Source: Warburgia ugandensis (Eukaryota > Streptophyta > Magnoliopsida > Canellales > Canellaceae). Taken from it: a stretch of 64,000 nt of DNA. The notes below the pieces were generated by a model. That model was given only the letters and a program-made list of their open reading frames with translations, did no database searches and had not been told where the DNA came from. The DNA lies in assembly GCA_035236585.1 (NCBI GenBank), contig CP141132.1, positions 19,133,945 to 19,197,944 on the forward strand. The letters are read 5' to 3'. This document shows positions 23,530 to 43,879 of this stretch, one piece after another; the first letter of the stretch is position 1; each line of letters opens with the position of its first letter. Both the position numbers and the translations under genes were made by a program.

Positions 23530-26500
23530 TTTTTAATTTCTCCCTTCATAAAAATTATTTTCAACCCATGCACCCTCCTCACCAGTAACACGAACATAAT
23601 GCATCTCATTCTCACTAATTATATGGATTGATAGCATTCTTTTAGTAATAAAAGGATAACTTATTGTAGTATTACCTAGGCCATCTTCATTATAAAAGTC
23701 TTTCGCGGAGGATGATAAAATAGTTGACAATCTCATATCAAGTCCATCTTGTATATAAAATACCTATTTTTCTTGATAGGCCAAAACAAATTAAGGTCAA
23801 CCAATGTCAATCCAAGGGCATCAATTTTGATTCTATCTTTATTGTGTTCTAAATTTAAACACAACCATAGTTCTACAAGTATAATCAAGTGTCCATATCT
23901 CTTATATAATCTTATGATACTTTACGATAATTGAGTTGTTGTCATTTGAACTTAAAAAGAAAATACAATTGGTAACTAAGCTAACCTCACTATTTTGTTG
24001 CACTCATGAATTATCATGGTTTTTTGTGTAGAAGTGATAACCATTAATGTCATATCTAGCATACCTTATTACTTTTGGTCGAGGTTCCATCGCCATCCAG
24101 TATAAGAATTTAGATACATTATAGCCTGGAACATCTTGCTAGACTTAAAAGTGTGTATGTGAGGTGGGATGATTATTATAATCTAATAAATTAGTATACA
24201 TATGCAATTATTAGTAAGTGAATGAAGAACTAATTCATTTTACCTTCTATTGGATCTAAGTAGTAAAGGTGTGGCAATGCTCATATTGTAGCCACATTTG
24301 TTTCTTTGCATCTCTTGGATACCACTCTTTCAGGAAGTCAATGTGCTACAATAAAAAGATGTAAAGTAATATATTACCCTTAATTTTTGTAGATAAAATA
24401 GAGAAAAATCTGAAAAGCAACCTGAGAGAGAGTGTCAACTTACTCAATATATGAGTGAAGTCCATCAACATTGTTTTGTAAGACATAAATGTTCATGTGG
24501 TTTCGTTCTTTATGTTTAACAATCAATACATGACCACTCGAGAGAGGTTCACCAACTTTTGGATCATCAAATCCACTTGATCATTTCTTTCATGGGATTC
24601 CAATAGCATCAACTCTCGATAAATACTCTGTACAGAACTCCACCATTTCTTTTGCAATGTAAAATTCAATGATACACCCGTCTAGCCAATTATGATTTTG
24701 TATAAATATTTTTAACACTTTTATGTACCACTCAAATGGGTACATCCATCATAAATAAGCTGGCCTATAGAGTTTGAGAACACCAATGAGGGCATTGTTA
24801 AGTGTACTATGTTATCAAAGAAGGATAGTGGGAAGATTGTCTCAAGCTCACATAAGGTTGTGTTTCATGTAATTTTAAAACATCCACCACCTTCTTGAAC
24901 AAAACATTAAATAAGTAGCAAATTTTTGTAATACATCATTTACCTTTATACACTAGCATCGAACATATTGCTAAGGCAGGAGTTGTTGCATTAGGACATG
25001 GAAATCATGTGACTTCAGCCCTAAAAATTTCAACTCTTCCATTGAGATAATGTTTCTAAAGTTTAAAAAGTATCCATTTGGGATTTTGAGCTCCAATAGA
25101 GTTTTACAAACTATTCTTCTCTCCGCTTTATAAAGAATACAATTTTCTTTAGGCAAGTATGTTTCTCAGTCCTGTGGATGTAACCTTCTCTTCAAACCCA
25201 TCTTCCCACCTTTGCTCATCTTTGGAAAGAAGAGAATTTTAATAGCCACTCTCATCTTATTGGGTGAACCCAATAAACAGACAAATAGGTGGTCTTTCCA
25301 AATATGTTGAACAAAATTTTTCCCCTTGCATCTTGGCTACTTCTACTTTTTGGTTATTTTGTAATCCCAGGATATGATACCTTATAGCTTCACAGTGACA
25401 GTCATTTTCTCATTACTTTGGGTCTCTCATTTTTGATTTTTGTTGGCATTACTATAGTGGGCACATTTGAGTTGCAAGTCCATCCTTTATTTTTCCTGTC
25501 ATGTCAATCAAAGTACTAGTCAAGATTTTGCAGACATTCTTCTCAATGTGCATGATGTCAAGTACATGCCACATATGCAAAGATTTCTAGTACACAAGTT
25601 CAAAGAATATTGTCTTCTTCCAACAACTTTAATTTGGAGTTGCTACCACTTATATGCTTAGTTGCTTTCTTCTTCTCCCATGAGACATTAAGGTCTTCAA
25701 CCTATTCCAGTACTTGTCATCCAGTCAATATCTTTGGAGATGTCCTTGTCTCTACACTACCTGTTAAATTCCCCCTCTTTTAAACGATATGAATGTTTTC
25801 TATACAATCATCTTCTGTGATCTAGAAATCCCATCTTCGTACAATGTTTAAACCATATGGCATGCATTTGGTCACTACATATAGAACAAGCATTGTATCC
25901 CTTCATGGTGCATTCCTTCAAATTACCATATGAAGGGAAGTTGTTTATTGTCTACAATAGTATAGCCTTTAGGATGAATGAATCTTTCTTGTATGAATCA
26001 TAGGCTTCAATCATTACATCTCATAATATCTTAAGATTGTTCATCAATAGAGCCAAGTACACATCAATGTCTTTGCATGATTGCTTAGGACCCGATATCA
26101 ACATAGTTAACATTATGAACTTCCTCTTCATGCATAGCAATTGTGAGAGGTAGTAACTAATAGAATCATGAGGATTAATCTCATCGTAGATATTGTAAGT
26201 CATAGGTTTGTAGGTTCTTCTCCAAAATAGGGCCACAAGAAGTTTAAGAGCTTCCATGCTGAGTTATCTGATGAATGGTGTAAATAGCTATAAACTACTC
26301 TCTCCTCGACATGTCATACTAGTTTCTTCACTATTTTCAGAATACTAAACATTCTTTTGAACCTTGAAATATGGGGTATATCCCATATGAACTTTGGAAG
26401 AACATCTTTCATTTCTCAGTTGACTACTTTAACTTCCATTTTGACTATCCACAAGTTGGGCATATAGTTTTATCCATGTGCTCCTCCTTGTACAAGATAT

Positions 26501-27323
26501 AGCTTGTTGAGGCAAGAATGTATCTTCTCATACTTTAACTTTAGTACAGCCGAGGTTTTCTTTGCTTTCCATGTGGAGCTTACTAGATGTTCTCCTTTGG
26601 TAGCATTTTATCCACTACCTTTAGAACTTCTATAAAACCTTGACTCAGAAAAACCAAATCTCAATTTTATGTTATATAGTTCTATCACCATAGATAACTT
26701 AGTATAACAAGTACATTGAAGGTATAATGGGTCATTAGCTTCCTTCAATGTAGTCTGGAATTGTTCAGAGTGATCTTGGAAGTCATTGTATGCATCTTGA
26801 AACAATGATGCATTTGTACAATATGCAACACTTCCTAAAGTGTCTTCATATTCACATCTTTTTGCCCTAGTTGAGGGCTTATGAGGAATTTCTTCTCCAT
26901 ACTAGATTAAAGGGCAATAGCTTTCATCAACTCCATTGAAGCACAAATGTTCTCCCAGCTGGCCTATAGCTACCTTTATCTTGTTTCCATATGTTGAGCT
27001 TGGACAATGCATGCAATTACAATCACCCCTGCCCCAAGTGCAAACTCTATGAACTTTTTTATTCTCATTGTGTGCAAAGACTTTTCAAACATGAAAAGAC
27101 TAATGAACTTAGTTATACATTTTAGCAAACACTCCGTGTGAGAAGAAAACATTGGAAAAAACCTTATATGTATACATGGAGATTTTCCAACTCTAGGTTG
27201 GGATAGAAACATTGATGTAAACATGAAAGATTCATACACAAGATAGAAAACTTTATTAGGAAAGAATTTTCTAACCATAATCATACAAATAAATTGTGAG
27301 ACAAACAAGAAAGACTTATCCAC
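23530..27323 (-). pseudogene. Near full-length TNP2 CACTA transposase, minus strand, inactivated
   Basis: The domains of a plant TNP2 protein follow in order from 27323 downward. The start MDKSFLF is at 27323. The end of the transposase-associated domain, KKFIEFALGAG with a broken C-x-C site, is at about 27070-26980. LKEANDPLYLQCTCYTKLS is at about 26750-26690. The Transposase_21 core has HISRFKRMFSILK (about 26380), LCMKRKFIMLTMLISGPKQ then DIDVYLALL (26150-26050), KDSFILKAILLXTINNFPSYG (about 26000-25930) and VLDIMHIEKNVCKILTSTL (about 25590-25530). GLKSHDFHVLMQQLLP is at 25015-24971. The DUF4218 region with FKITRNTTLCELETIFPLSF is at about 24880-24820. DUF4216 runs from about 24060 to GEEGAWVENNF near 23540. 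Stops and shifts occur throughout, and about 170 bp of foreign-looking sequence lies near the start. It belongs to an element whose 5' end is probably near 31665. Confidence 0.75.
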
Positions 27324-27538
27324 TCTTCAGCCAATATAGTAGATGTTTGAAGTCAAAACGTATGTAAATTCAAGTAGATCATGGTATTTTAGTTGAAACT
27401 AGCTAGAGTGAAAATTTAGCTAGATGAGCTTTAGGCTATGTAGAGTGATGCTATTGGATGAAGATAGTCAATGAATGGAAGACAGGAAAGAAAAGAGGGA
27501 TATCAAGTTTTATAATTAAGTTTTTAAAGGCGGTCATG
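27324..27538. other. Leader of the minus-strand CACTA element up to an LTR-like insertion
   Basis: Contains TTTTTAAAGGCGGTC at about 27520-27535, similar to the subterminal motifs of this element, right at the edge of the LTR-like block. Otherwise no feature. Confidence 0.4.
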
Positions 27539-28781
27539 TGCTTTAATTATTATAGCAAGTGCATAGGTCTAGTGGAGTACAAAAGCAACAAATATGGATC
27601 AATCCCATGAGGACTCTTTAAGGATTTTTAATTAACATTTAAGTTATATTACTCTAACCTAGTCAATCTTTTAAGGAAAAGAAAGATATTTAAGCATTAA
27701 ACTAAAAGAGTAAACTAAGAAAACAAGGAAATAAGCAAGTATATAAAGGAAAGAAATAAAGAAGGAAACTAACTAAGGAATAAAGCAAAGAAAAATTCAA
27801 CTCAGAATTGAAAGACATATTTCATTAATTGAATGTTATAATGGATTGACACATAAGCAATAAAGTAAAGGAAAGCAAATAAAATTTCTTCAAACTAGGC
27901 TTGAATTCCTTTGTATAGCTCTCTTCTTGCGTCACTCAACAGGAACTTGTAGGCTTCTCTTCAACCCATATTACACTAGATTTTCCACCAATATTTTCTC
28001 ATCTTTCACCCAACATGTCACAAAACCAAATTCAAATATCATTCCAATGATCCTTAGGAATGAAGTGCTGGGGTAACCATAAAAAAGTGGCACTTAATAC
28101 TTTTCCAAAAAGACCACCCCTTATAAGAAGAAAATGGAGTGGAAATATAAAAGAAATGTGTCTTATCCTTAGCTAGATACTCTAAAAAGAGGGTATCTTT
28201 TAAGAAGTTTGCAAAAAGGAGGAGATTAGAAGTTTGTTCATCTTAAGGAAGGGTTATCCATGAAGAGGCATCCTATGTTAAGGATGAACTAGAAGAAAAA
28301 TAAAAAGAAGATGGAGAAGGTGACCCGTGGCATAGGACACCAATTCTAGCATTAGAATATGATGAAGGAACTATATATTTAACTTTAAAGGTCTTCCTAC
28401 TCTTCAACATGATGACTTAGCTAGGAATGATGTGTGGCTTTATGGATTAATTTGGTTTTCCTTAACCTGCTTTAGGAATTGAAAGTATTCCTTGCTGATA
28501 TAGAAGTGAAACAAAGATTCTTCCTTATCCTTTTTATTCCCACATCCCAAAATAAAAATAAAAATGGAAGATAAATAAGGTCTATGTATGTAAAAGCAAG
28601 ATAAAGGAAGTTGTGTGAGAAAGTGGAAGAGGGGATTTGTGTGCGTAATAGAATGTAGGAAGGATGGTGGCGTGTGACATTATGGAAAGAAGGGCATGTA
28701 AATGAAGGGATGAAAAAGGGGTGTGTGTATGTGTGTGCGTGTGTGTGGAGGGGAATGCATTGAAAAACAAAAGAGAAAAGT

Positions 28782-29135
28782 GGAAGTGATGCAAGAAAGT
28801 TGTGAGTGCAAGACAAGCATAAAAAGATGCATGGAGGTCTAATGCATGCAAGGGCTTAGATGATAATGGCTTGTAGATTCAATGCATGAGAGGGGGTATG
28901 TGTGTAATCCTAAAATTAATGCTTGTAAGATCTAATATGGGACTTGCAAGATAAGCTTGAAAAATGAAAGGGAAAAATGGAAGTGATGAAAGAAAGAAGT
29001 TGTGTGTGCAAGACTGGAGGTCTAATGTGTAAAAGGGCATGTAGATTCAATGTACGAGAGAGGGCATGTGTGCAATCCTAAAATTAATGCTTGTAAGGTC
29101 TAGTATGGGACTTGCAAGATAAGCCTGAAAAAGAA
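28782..29135. repeat. ~197-bp tandem duplication inside the LTR-like segment
   Basis: GGAAGTGATGCAAGAAAG at 28782 and GGAAGTGATGAAAGAAAG at 28979 start two copies that share GGAGGTCTAATG, TGTAGATTCAATG, TGTGTAATCCTAAAATTAAT and GGGACTTGCAAGATAAGC. The second copy lacks about 30 bases of the first. Confidence 0.85.
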
Positions 29136-29577
29136 CCCAAGGACGAGATGATGTGTTTGATTCTGAAGTGAAAGAAAAGGTGTGAAGAGATAAGGGAAGA
29201 GAGTTGCACCAAAGGCTAATGTGTGCTACTTTAAGATACTATGCATGCAAAACTTAATACATGGAAGTGTGATCCTATGGCATATGCACGCAAAACACAA
29301 AACAAGGGAAAGTGATCCTATGGGAGATGCATGCAGTCTAAAGTATAATGGTGCATGCAAGTAAAATATGCAAAGGACAAAAGAATGAAAGAAAGAAAAG
29401 AAATGGAAAAAGAAGGTGGGATAGGGGATGGTCGAGAACTCTTACCTCTTTCTCCAAGGAATTGGACGTGCAATGCTTGTAGGAGAGAAGAAAGAAGTGA
29501 TCTTCCTTCCTTTGTTTCTCCTGACTTAGGCTTTGAGCACTAGGGAAAGTTCAAAGATAGAACTCCCTTTTCCTTAA

Positions 29578-29590
29578 CCTCTATTTATAG
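29578..29590 (-). promoter_or_regulatory. TATA box of the LTR-like segment (minus strand)
   Basis: Plus-strand CCTCTATTTATAG is the complement of CTATAAATAGAGG, a textbook plant TATA box. Its location inside an LTR-like block supports a retrotransposon promoter reading toward lower coordinates. Confidence 0.45.
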
Positions 29591-30358
29591 ATTTTCAAAG
29601 GAATAAGTCCTAGGAATGGATAGCTAGGATCATAAGGGTAAAATGAGTGACCAAGGATAAAGATCTAAGGAGAATGAAAGGAAGGATGAGAGACTCGAGG
29701 GAGTAGGGGGCGGGGGCGTGGAATGCATAAGAAGAAGAGGGAGATGAGGATAGAAGGAGATAAGGTGGAGTGGGAAAAGAGACAAGCTAGGAGGGAAGAA
29801 AATCAAGGAAAAGAGTTGGAAATGGAAAGGCATGGGAGGAGGCATGGACCTCTTGGGTGTGTGCGTGTTTAAATTTTAGAAAATCTAAGATAAAGGTGGA
29901 CCATTTGATTGGATTGGATAGTGGCAATCTTTTCTCCTTAGGATTTCATCTTGAACTTTCTGATCTTTGGATCATCTTTACCCTAGTTTGAGTGGATGAG
30001 ATTCTGTTGGAATGTTCTTATCCAAAAAGATCTTCTTTAAGGGCTCTTTTTCCCTCCACCTTTGGATTGGAATGCTTTAGAGTGGATGGCCTAGATTTCA
30101 TTGATATTTCCTTATCCACTCTAGGTTTCTCCTTATTTTTCTCCTAGTCCACCATTATTTTCTCTAGCCGATAGGTTTTAAGAAGGTGGGATGCCATCCT
30201 ACTTGAAAAACACATTTTTGTTCCATAAAAATAGGTAAGCAACCCACTAAAAATATCTCCACCAATGGGGCTTCAGTCTGGTCTTCATTGCAATCTATCT
30301 TCTCATTGGTCTATCCTTGTTTTAGTGAGTATTAAGGGTTGCTTAGGATATGCTTCAA

Positions 30359-31069
30359 CAAGGATAGATCTTGGCCTTTAAGTTATTAAAAAGTAAGGTG
30401 AATTTCAACTATATATTTCCCGTAAATTGTCTCTCTCTTCTTCTCCTTTAATTTAACCACTTTTTTGCCTTAATTTTCTCATTTAAAAATGTTGGGCTAA
30501 GTGTGACTCACTACCTTACATGGAAAAAATGTGTAGTTCCTTAGGTGGTCCCCAATTGTGGTTAAGTAAGAGAAAGGGTGATGGGAAGAAGTCTTTATGT
30601 GTCTCCTGGTCTTCTGACTTGTTTTATTTTAGTAAACTCTCATTTAATGTGATTCTAGTGAATGTTAATTGAGCTTTTATTAGAAGCTTACTAAGGTGAT
30701 GGATAACTTGCATGCACGTATCAGAAGTTCTGTCACATTACTTTTGATATAACACCCTATTCTAAATGGATAAGGCTCAGTCTTTCTCTTAGGGTTTCTA
30801 ACTGTGCTGACTTTGATAATGATACCTAATTTTCATTTTAAAAATCTTATACTTCGTGTTTGGCATGTGTGGGCCCATGATGTTGCTTGAAAAATAGTCC
30901 TACTCTTCTTTAGGATTAAAATTAGAAAAATACCTTTATTCACATTTGCACACTAGACTTGCAAAATATAGAATTAACCCTAATTACTGATTTTAAGCTA
31001 TCTTTAGGTCTGAAACCTACTAAATATAGAGGTATGCGTAGAATATATATATATATATATCAGATGATT
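30359..31069. other. Unclassified DNA with a short (AT)n run
   Basis: No gene recognised. Contains (AT)n at about 31041-31060. It lies between the LTR-like block and the CACTA subterminal field, so it may be the rest of the retrotransposon or CACTA leader sequence. Confidence 0.35.
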
Positions 31070-31665
31070 CTGTAAAAATACGTTAATAAGTAGGTTTTTT
31101 AAGACAATTTTCCAAAACTATCTTAACAAATGTCATCTTTTAAGATGGTTTAGCTAATTGTCTTCTTAACTCTATATATTTTAAGATGGTGTTCAAGAAC
31201 CATGTTATTAAGTCTATTTTTTAAGATGGTTTTCTAAACAATCTTCTTAATGATGGTTTTTTAAGACAGTTTCCAAAATTGTCTTCTTAATCATATTTTT
31301 TTAAGATGGTTTCCCAAATCCTCATATTCATCCATCTTTTTAAGATGGTTTCTAAAAATTGCTTCTTAATTACGATTAAGATAGTTTTTCACAACCATCT
31401 TCTTAAATTAGGTTTTTTTATTTTAAAGATGGTTTCTCTAACCATCTTCTTAAGCAAGATTTTTTATGACTTTTTTTCAATCATCTTCTTAAACTAGCAT
31501 TTTTCAAGACAGTTTTCTCTAACTATCTTCATAAGTCCTTCTCATGAAAATCTTCAGATTCTTTGACTTCTTTTAATGACTTTTAAGATAGTTTTCAAAA
31601 AGTGTCTTATTAATAGGATTTTTTGAAGTAGTTTTATGTAATTGTCTTACATTTTCTTACTAGAA
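31070..31665 (-). repeat. Subterminal repeat field and probable 5' end of the minus-strand CACTA element
   Basis: More than a dozen words such as TTTAAGATGGTTTTC and AACCATCTTCTTAA, in both orientations, fill this block. The outer edge at 31650-31665, read on the minus strand, is TTCTAGTAAGAAAATG, close to the CACTAGTAAGAAAATG end known from plant CACTA elements, with the first two bases changed. The motif family differs from that of the element at 7717-17387. The partner TIR was not found with confidence; CACTAGCAAATG at 21282 is one candidate. Confidence 0.6.
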
Positions 31666-31689
31666 TAGTTAAATGAAAATTATCTTCTT

Positions 31690-32010
31690 TTTTCATTTTT
31701 AGAAACACCAATTATTGTAATGAGACCTACAAAAAACCATAGTATCATCTGTGTTCTGAAGATGAGTAAGGATTGGACCCTCATAATCCAACTGAATTTT
31801 GGAATATAAAGAATTCTAGATAGCTTTCTGAAACATGAGATTCATGGTTTTAGACAAAATATAGCAAAGAAATGATGATATGGGACTGCCTTGGTAAATG
31901 CCTCATTATGCATTGAAGAAGCCAAATGGGGTATTATTGACCATGATCAAATAAGAAGCTGAATCGACACATCTTAGGACCCACATTCTCCATTCATCAG
32001 AATATCCCAT
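31690..32010 (-). pseudogene. LINE reverse transcriptase fragment, minus strand
   Basis: The minus strand reads MGYSDEWRMWVLRCVDSASY, then NNTPFGFFNA, GIYQGSPISSFLCYILSKTM and THLQNTDDTMVFCRS. These match the plant LINE RT core: the GxPxGFF segment, the RQGDPLSPFLF-like segment and the F/Y-A-D-D box, here NTDD with a changed first residue. The altered catalytic box, a stop and a frame change show it is dead. It covers just the part of RT that is missing from the LINE remnant at 4961-6790. Confidence 0.75.
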
Positions 32011-39844
<7,834 letters not shown>

Positions 39845-39856
39845 TTCTCCCCCTAA
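39845..39856 (-). promoter_or_regulatory. Polypurine tract of the chromovirus
   Basis: Plus-strand TTCTCCCCCTAA is the complement of TTAGGGGGAGAA. It lies immediately before the TGTA start of the 3' LTR, where the plus-strand DNA primer of a retrotransposon is expected. Confidence 0.7.
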
Positions 39857-42800
39857 AAAAATCATCCTCGAAATTTTGGTTCTTCATTTCATCCTTAGTT
39901 TCCCAAGGTAACCTCTTGAATGAAATGATGTAGCCAAAGGAATTTGATTAATAGAAAGATCTTTGTCCTTAATGTGTGCTCTTTTTAATCCAAAATCTGA
40001 ATGGTTTTCTCTTCAAAAGTCAAGTTAGGTTGTAGCTCTATTGGTACATGTGTGAGTAGATGAGAAGGGTTAGGCGCATACTTGCGTAATGTCAAAACAT
40101 TAAATACTACAAGCTTCATTGGCAATGTCAATCTATATGCTACTAGTCCAATTCTTTCCAAAATTTCAAAAGGACCAATAAATCATGGGCTTAGTTTCCC
40201 TTTAGCACCAAACCTCATAATTCCTTTCATAGGAGAGACCTTTAAAAATATGTGATCTAAAATTTTAAATTTCAAATGTCTCATCCTTCAGTCTATGTAA
40301 CTCTTTTGTCGACTTTGAGCAGGTAAAAGTTGCCTCTAAATAAGTTTCACTTTCTCTGCACATTGTTCCACTAATTCATACTTCATCAATTCTCTCTCTC
40401 CAACCTCATTCCAACGTATTGGTGAACGACACAGTCTTCCATATAGTGCTTTGTATGGTGCTATGCCAATGCTAGTATGGAAACTATTATTGTACGCGAA
40501 CTCAATGAGGGAAAGGTTGTCATCCCAATTTCATTTTCACTCAATTATATAGGCTTGTAACATATCTTCTAATGTCTGAATAGTTCTTTCTAATTGTCCA
40601 TCTGTCTGAGTTTAGAATGTTGTATTAAAACTCAAGATCTTAATCCTTCCCGTACACTCCTCTAAAATTGGGAGGTGAATCTGCTATACTTGTCTGAAAT
40701 AATGGTCATAGGTGTGCCATGCAAGCTTACAATCTCTTTGATGTATAGCTTCTCTAAGTTTTCTAAGGACTATGTTTGTCAAATTGGGAGAAAATGGGCT
40801 GACTTTGTTAGTCGATCCATAATCACCCAAATCATGTCATTCCCATTCAATGTCCTAGGCAATCCACTAGTGAAGTCCATGGTGATGTGGTTCCATTTCC
40901 ACTAAGGGAGATCAAGGAGCTATAACATTCCTATTGGCCTCTGATGTTCAGCCTTTACCTATTGGAAGGTCAAACTTCTTCCATTGCACTCCCTCACATC
41001 CTTTCTCATTCCATTCCACCAAAAATTTCTTTTCAAGTCATGATACATCTTGGTTCCCCCTAGATGAATTGTAAACCATGAGTGGTGTGCCTCCTAAAGG
41101 ATTTCTTGCCTTAACTTGCTATTTGATGGAACTACTAATCTTCCACAAAATTGTGCCCCCTCATTTGAACTATGAGTAAATCCTAGTTTACTAACCAATG
41201 TCTCTATCTCTGTGTCTTCTTCCTAAGCATGGAGAACATTCTCAACTATAGCAAACTTCACTGCTAAATTGGTCACAATTGATCCCTTACCTCTAAACTG
41301 AATTTTTGACATATAATCAATCATACCCTGAAGTAACTTCCACTTTCTAAAGAACATACATTCTATCAACCCTTAAGTCTTCCACCTTAATGCATCGGCT
41401 ACTATGTTAGACTTTCTTAGGTGATACTAGATGGAGAAGTCATATCTTTTAAATACTCCATCCATCTTCTTTGCCTCATATTGAGATCTTGTAGGGAGAA
41501 AATATAATTGAGGCTTTTATGCTTTGTGAAAACTTCAAACCTCTCACCATAAAGGTAATGCCTCTATATGTTTAATGTAAAGACTACTGCTACCAACTCC
41601 AAATCATGAGTGGAGTAGCTTTCCTCGTGTGTCTTTCAATTATCAATAGGCATAAGCAATCACTTTATCATGTCGTATCAATACACATCCTATCCTCGTG
41701 TTTGGTGCATCACAAAAGCCTACAAATCCTCCACTATATGAACAAAGTGTCAAAATTGGTGCAAATGTGAGTCTCCTTTTTAATTCCTAGAAACTTGCTT
41801 CACATTCATCACTCCAAATAAACTGTGTCTCCTTTCTAGTTAGTGAAATGAATGCTAGGGCTATATGTGAAAAACCATCCATGAATCTGCTATAATATCT
41901 TGCCAGACCAAGGAAACTTTAGATTTCTATCACTAATTTAGGTCTTTTCCAATTCATCATTGCCTCCACTTTTGTTAGTCCACAACAACTCCATCTTTAG
42001 AAATAACATGGCTTAAAAAGTTAACTTGTTCTAACCAGAACTCACATGTGCTGAACTTTGCAATTAAACAATGAGTCTGACGAGTACTTAAGACAATGCT
42101 AGGTGCTCTCTGTATTTTGCTCTACTCGTGGAGTAAATCAAAATATCGTCTATAGATATTATGAAAATTTTATCTAAATAGGCGTTAAAGACCATATTCA
42201 TTAGGTTCATAAACACAATAGGTGTATTTGTCAGCCCAAATAGCATAATTAAGAATTCGTAGTGATCATAATGAGTCCTGAATGGCATTTTGGAAATATC
42301 CTCTTTTTGAATCCTCAATCGATGATACCTTTGACCTCAAATAGATCTTAAAGAAAATAGTTGCAAACTGTAGCTAATTGAAAATGTCATCAATCTAGGG
42401 CTATGGATACTTGTTCTTTACTGTAACACTATTTAGTATTTTTGGTAATTGGTACACAGTTGCATGGATCCATCTTTTTTTCTCAACAAAAAGAACCATT
42501 CTCCCCAAGGTAAAGTATGAGGTCTAATAAAACCCTTGTCCCGTAATTCTTTCAATTCTATTGGAGCCATCCAATATGGTGCCTTAGAAATAGGCAATGT
42601 ATCTGGCATAAGTTCAATGGCTAAATCAATCTCTCTTTGGGGTGGTAATCCCGAAAGTTCTTGAGCAAAGACATCCTGAAATTCTCTAATAGCTTCCAAC
42701 TCCTCGAGTATGGATCGATTAGGCTCTTATGCCAATACACTTGCCAAAAAGGGCTCGCATCCTTTTAAGATGTGTCAGGCTACCTTTGTGGCTAAAATAA

Positions 42801-43850
42801 TGCAAGTACCATCTTGATCCAGTCTTACTTGGAATGAAACTACTTTATGTCTTGGTATATAGAACATGACCTTCTTCCTGCGACAATCTACTATTGCCCA
42901 ATTCGTTGCTAGCCAATCCATTCCGAATATGACATTAAAATCCATCATATTGAGTAGAATTGTGTTTTTAATTCTTTCAATTCTATTGGAGCCATCCAAT
43001 ATGGTGCCTTAGAAATAGGAAATGTATCTGGCATAAGTTCAATGGCTAAATCAATCTCTCTTTCGGGTGGTAATCTTGAAAGTTCTTGAGCAAAGACATC
43101 CTGAAATTCTCTAACAGCTTCCAACTCCTCGAGTATGGATCGATTAGGCTCTAATGATAATACACTTGCCAAAAAGGGCTCGCATCCTTTTAAGATGTGT
43201 CAGGCTACCTTTGTAGCTAAAATAATGCAAGTACCATCTTGATCCAGTCTTGCTTGGAATGAAACTACTTTATGTCTTGGTATACAGAACATGACCTTCT
43301 TCCTACGACAATCTACTATTGCCCAATTCGTTGCTAGCCAATCCATTCTGAATATGACATTAAAATCCATCATATTGAGTAGAATGAGATCGACCTTCAA
43401 CTGTTTCCCCACTATATCAATAGGTACCTCCTAGATAAACTCATGAGTACTAATTGATTTACCTAATGGGATAGTTACATCCAAGCCATATCCCAAATTA
43501 TGTACAGGTAAATACACACAAGATGCAAAAATGCTAGAGATAAATGAATGTGTGGATCCTCAATGAAATAAAAATTTGGCATGTCTATCTGAAATTAAAA
43601 TAGTACCATCAATTACTACATTTGAGGATCTTTCCCATTTGGAGTTGATAGAGGATATATGTCCCTGACTCTGATGCACATTCTTTATCCTAAGCCCACT
43701 ACCTATATATGTCTTAGGGCTTAACTCACGAAGTGTCTCTATTCACCACTTCTATGACATTATACTAGTGGTTTCTGCTATCCTAGCCTAAAGAAAAGTG
43801 AACCAAGATGATAAACTTTACACTTTGGACATTATTTCCTATCCGGCCCT
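39857..43850 (-). pseudogene. Tekay-like Ty3/gypsy chromovirus gag-pol remnant, minus strand
   Basis: Order on the minus strand, high to low: a trace of the gag zinc-knuckle region (PKCKVYHLGS, about 43830-43800); protease-like DFNVIFRMDWLATNWAIVDC (about 43372-43300, with a second copy reading GMDWL at 42940-42870); RT start REFQDVFAQELS to FIRPHTLPWGEWFFLLRKKDG (about 43125-42465); RT core YEFLIMLFGLTNTPIVFMNL and IISIDDILIYS (42260-42120, SIDD for the usual FIDD). RNase H follows with GFVGFCDAPNTRIGCVLIRH (about 41735-41665) and [12 protein letters not shown] (about 41410-41380). Integrase has IHLGGTKMYHDLKRNFWW (about 41070-41015), then ITMDFTSGLPRT and WVIMDRLTKSAHFLPI (about 40890-40790). 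The C-terminal GLVAYRLTLP, VLTLRKYAPNPSHLL and EEKTIQILD region is at about 40140-39985. Many stops. The 5' gag part is lost at the LTR beginning near 43880. Confidence 0.85.
42544..43389 (-). repeat. 425-bp tandem duplication across the protease-RT junction of the chromovirus
   Basis: TAATTCTTTCAATTCTATTG starts at 42544 and 42969. The two copies (42544-42968 and 42969-43389) differ at only a few positions, for example GGTGGTAATCCCGAAAG against GGTGGTAATCTTGAAAG. Each contains the DFNVIF protease motif, the REFQDVFAQELS start of RT and the sequence between, so the remnant shows protease and RT start twice. Confidence 0.9.
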
Positions 43851-43879
43851 GTGCACTACTTGGCAGCTTGTGGTCTATT

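Larger units (their letters stand above)
27539..30358 (-). mobile_element. LTR-like segment of a tRNA-Asp-type gypsy element, minus strand, limits uncertain
   Basis: The left edge TGCTTTAATTATTATAGCAA then GTGCATAGG and ATGGATCAATCCCATGAGGACTC resembles the reversed end of the LTRs at 45386-47659 (tgttgattattttatcacaa, then gtgcatgag and gggtcaatcccgctgagactc). A minus-strand TATA-like CTATAAATAGAGG is at 29578-29590. The right edge is guessed at CAACA near 30354, which would be the TG start on the minus strand. No matching target duplication was found, so it may be a solo or truncated LTR. It splits the 5' part of the minus-strand CACTA element. Confidence 0.5.
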
